A stretch of DNA of 6,772 nt from Anaerolineae bacterium. GTDB lineage: Bacteria; Chloroflexota; Anaerolineae; B4-G1; SLSP01. Below the pieces are notes generated by a model. The model ran no database searches, was not told where the DNA came from, and was given only the letters and a program-made list of their open reading frames with translations. Positions 6,089 through 6,772 of this stretch are shown in pieces (positions within the stretch are counted from its first letter, which is position 1; the number at the start of each line of letters is the position of its first letter). Position numbers and translations under genes: made by a program. The stretch lies in contig JAIOSN010000016.1 of NCBI GenBank assembly GCA_021107605.1, forward strand, positions 1 through 6,772, read 5' to 3'.

Positions 6089-6140
6089 AAAACGCAAAAC
6101 GGGCCATCGCAGGTCATTCTACGTTTTGCGTTTTGTTTTT
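6089..6140 (+). terminator. Intrinsic terminator after tRNA-Arg
   Basis: A perfect 13-bp inverted repeat, AAAACGCAAAACG (6089-6101) with CGTTTTGCGTTTT (6122-6134), encloses a 20-nt loop. It is followed by G and five T (6136-6140). The stem is AT-rich with a long loop, so it is weaker than a GC-rich hairpin. The perfect pairing and T-run still make a terminator the best reading. It begins 5 nt after the tRNA-Arg CCA. Confidence 0.75.
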
Positions 6141-6156
6141 AGTGGATACATAAAAA

Positions 6157-6772
6157 ATGAGACAAAAAATCAGACAAACATTATTATGGAAAATTATCTG
6201 GGGTCTTTTACGCCCACGCCCGGTACGCCTGCCCATTCTCATTTGGGGGCTCCTCATCGCCAGCATCGGCCTGCTTGTCTGGCGCTATCAGGCGCCCTTC
6301 AGCCCTCCCATCACCTTGCCGCGTTTAGTCATCCTCACTCCGACCCCCGGTCCCAGCCCTACACCGGGGCCTTCGCCAACACCAGTAGGCAGCGGCGGCA
6401 CAGTGGCCTTCAGCATGCGGCGCAACGGCAATAACGATATCTACCTACTTTCGCAGAATACCGGGAAACTACTCCGTCTTACCTCTGATCCGGCTGAAGA
6501 TCGTGATCCAGCCTGGTCCCCAGATGGCCGCTGGCTCGCCTTTGCTTCCAACCGGGCCAACAACTGGGATCTCTATCTGATGGAGCTGGATTCAGGCGTT
6601 ATCATCCGCCTGACCCGTGACACCACTTTTGAAGCCAATCCGACTTGGTCGCCTGACAATCGCTGGTTGGCCTATGAATCTTATCAGGAAGGGAATCTTA
6701 ACTTGCACGTCATCAGCGTGGATGGCGAGGAAGACTATCAGCTCACCAGCGATCCAGCCCCGGATTACTCCC
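6157..6772 (+). CDS. Membrane-anchored protein with TolB-type PD40 beta-propeller repeats, N-terminal part (cut by window edge)
   Basis: This open frame begins at ATG 6157, with an in-frame stop (TAA 6151-6153) just upstream, and runs off the window after 205 codons. Residues 1-24 are basic (R/K at 2, 4, 6, 12, 19, 21, 24). Residues about 25-43 are a hydrophobic segment (L-P-I-L-I-W-G-L-L-I-A-S onward). The charge pattern predicts N-in, with the rest outside the cytoplasm. Residues about 61-77 are a T-P/G-P-S-P linker. Beta-propeller repeats follow: D-P-A-W-S-P-D-G-R-W-L-A-F-A-S (117-131) and N-P-T-W-S-P-D-N-R-W-L-A-Y-E-S (161-175), with a third starting at the edge. PD40 repeats of this kind occur in TolB and many extracytoplasmic surface or sensor proteins, usually as protein-binding scaffolds. 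Function beyond that is not recognisable. No strong Shine-Dalgarno is visible; GTGGA (6142-6146) is weak. The start lies 16 nt after the terminator T-run. Confidence 0.88.
   Translation, partial: MRQKIRQTLLWKIIWGLLRPRPVRLPILIWGLLIASIGLLVWRYQAPFSPPITLPRLVILTPTPGPSPTPGPSPTPVGSGGTVAFSMRRNGNNDIYLLSQNTGKLLRLTSDPAEDRDPAWSPDGRWLAFASNRANNWDLYLMELDSGVIIRLTRDTTFEANPTWSPDNRWLAYESYQEGNLNLHVISVDGEEDYQLTSDPAPDYS

Noticed and set aside
5892..6140. tRNA-associated integration site or genomic island edge
   Set aside because: Both tRNAs are complete, no duplicated tRNA 3' end was found in the window, and no integrase or transposase is present.
6126..6434. Plus-strand open frame of 102 codons starting in the terminator
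   Set aside because: It overlaps, in another frame, the coding sequence from 6157 that has a clear membrane segment, a Pro/Thr linker and PD40 repeats.

Overview
The window looks like bacterial chromosome from a phylum rich in Ser/Thr kinases and hybrid two-component proteins. Chloroflexota (Anaerolineae-like) is my best guess. It rests on a PknB-type kinase fused to a PQQ-type beta-propeller, a PP2C phosphatase partner, Thr-Pro-rich linkers in a membrane-anchored TolB-like protein, moderate GC, and tRNAs with encoded CCA ends. No lineage marker proves this. Both window edges cut through genes.

Layout. The minus strand (1-2563) carries a likely two-gene operon. A soluble Ser/Thr kinase with a C-terminal eight-bladed propeller (2563-422) comes first, and a PP2C-type phosphatase (396-1, C-terminus outside the window) follows after a 25-nt gap. 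A 254-bp intergenic region (2564-2817) holds divergent promoter-like elements, with a perfect TATAAT on each strand. The plus strand then carries two translationally coupled genes (ATGA overlap at 4542-4545). The first is a threonine-synthase-like PLP enzyme with a response-regulator receiver domain fused to its C-terminus (2818-4545). The second is a soluble receiver-histidine kinase hybrid (4542-5801). Next come tRNA-His(GUG), a terminator-like hairpin, tRNA-Arg(UCG) and a second, perfect 13-bp terminator hairpin (5892-6140). The window ends in the 5' part of a membrane-anchored protein with a Pro/Thr linker and TolB-type PD40 beta-propeller repeats (6157-6772+). No gene-free stretch exceeds 300 bp.

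How it may work together. The kinase and phosphatase form a reversible Ser/Thr phosphorylation pair. The kinase has no membrane segment, so its propeller should sense or scaffold something inside the cell. The second unit is the most unusual part of the window. An amino-acid biosynthetic enzyme carries an intact phosphoacceptor receiver domain and is made together with a histidine kinase that has its own receiver. This suggests that a metabolic enzyme is controlled directly by His-Asp phosphotransfer, or that it acts as the output of a phosphorelay. That reading is inference from domain architecture and gene coupling. No mobile elements, CRISPR arrays or integrases were seen.
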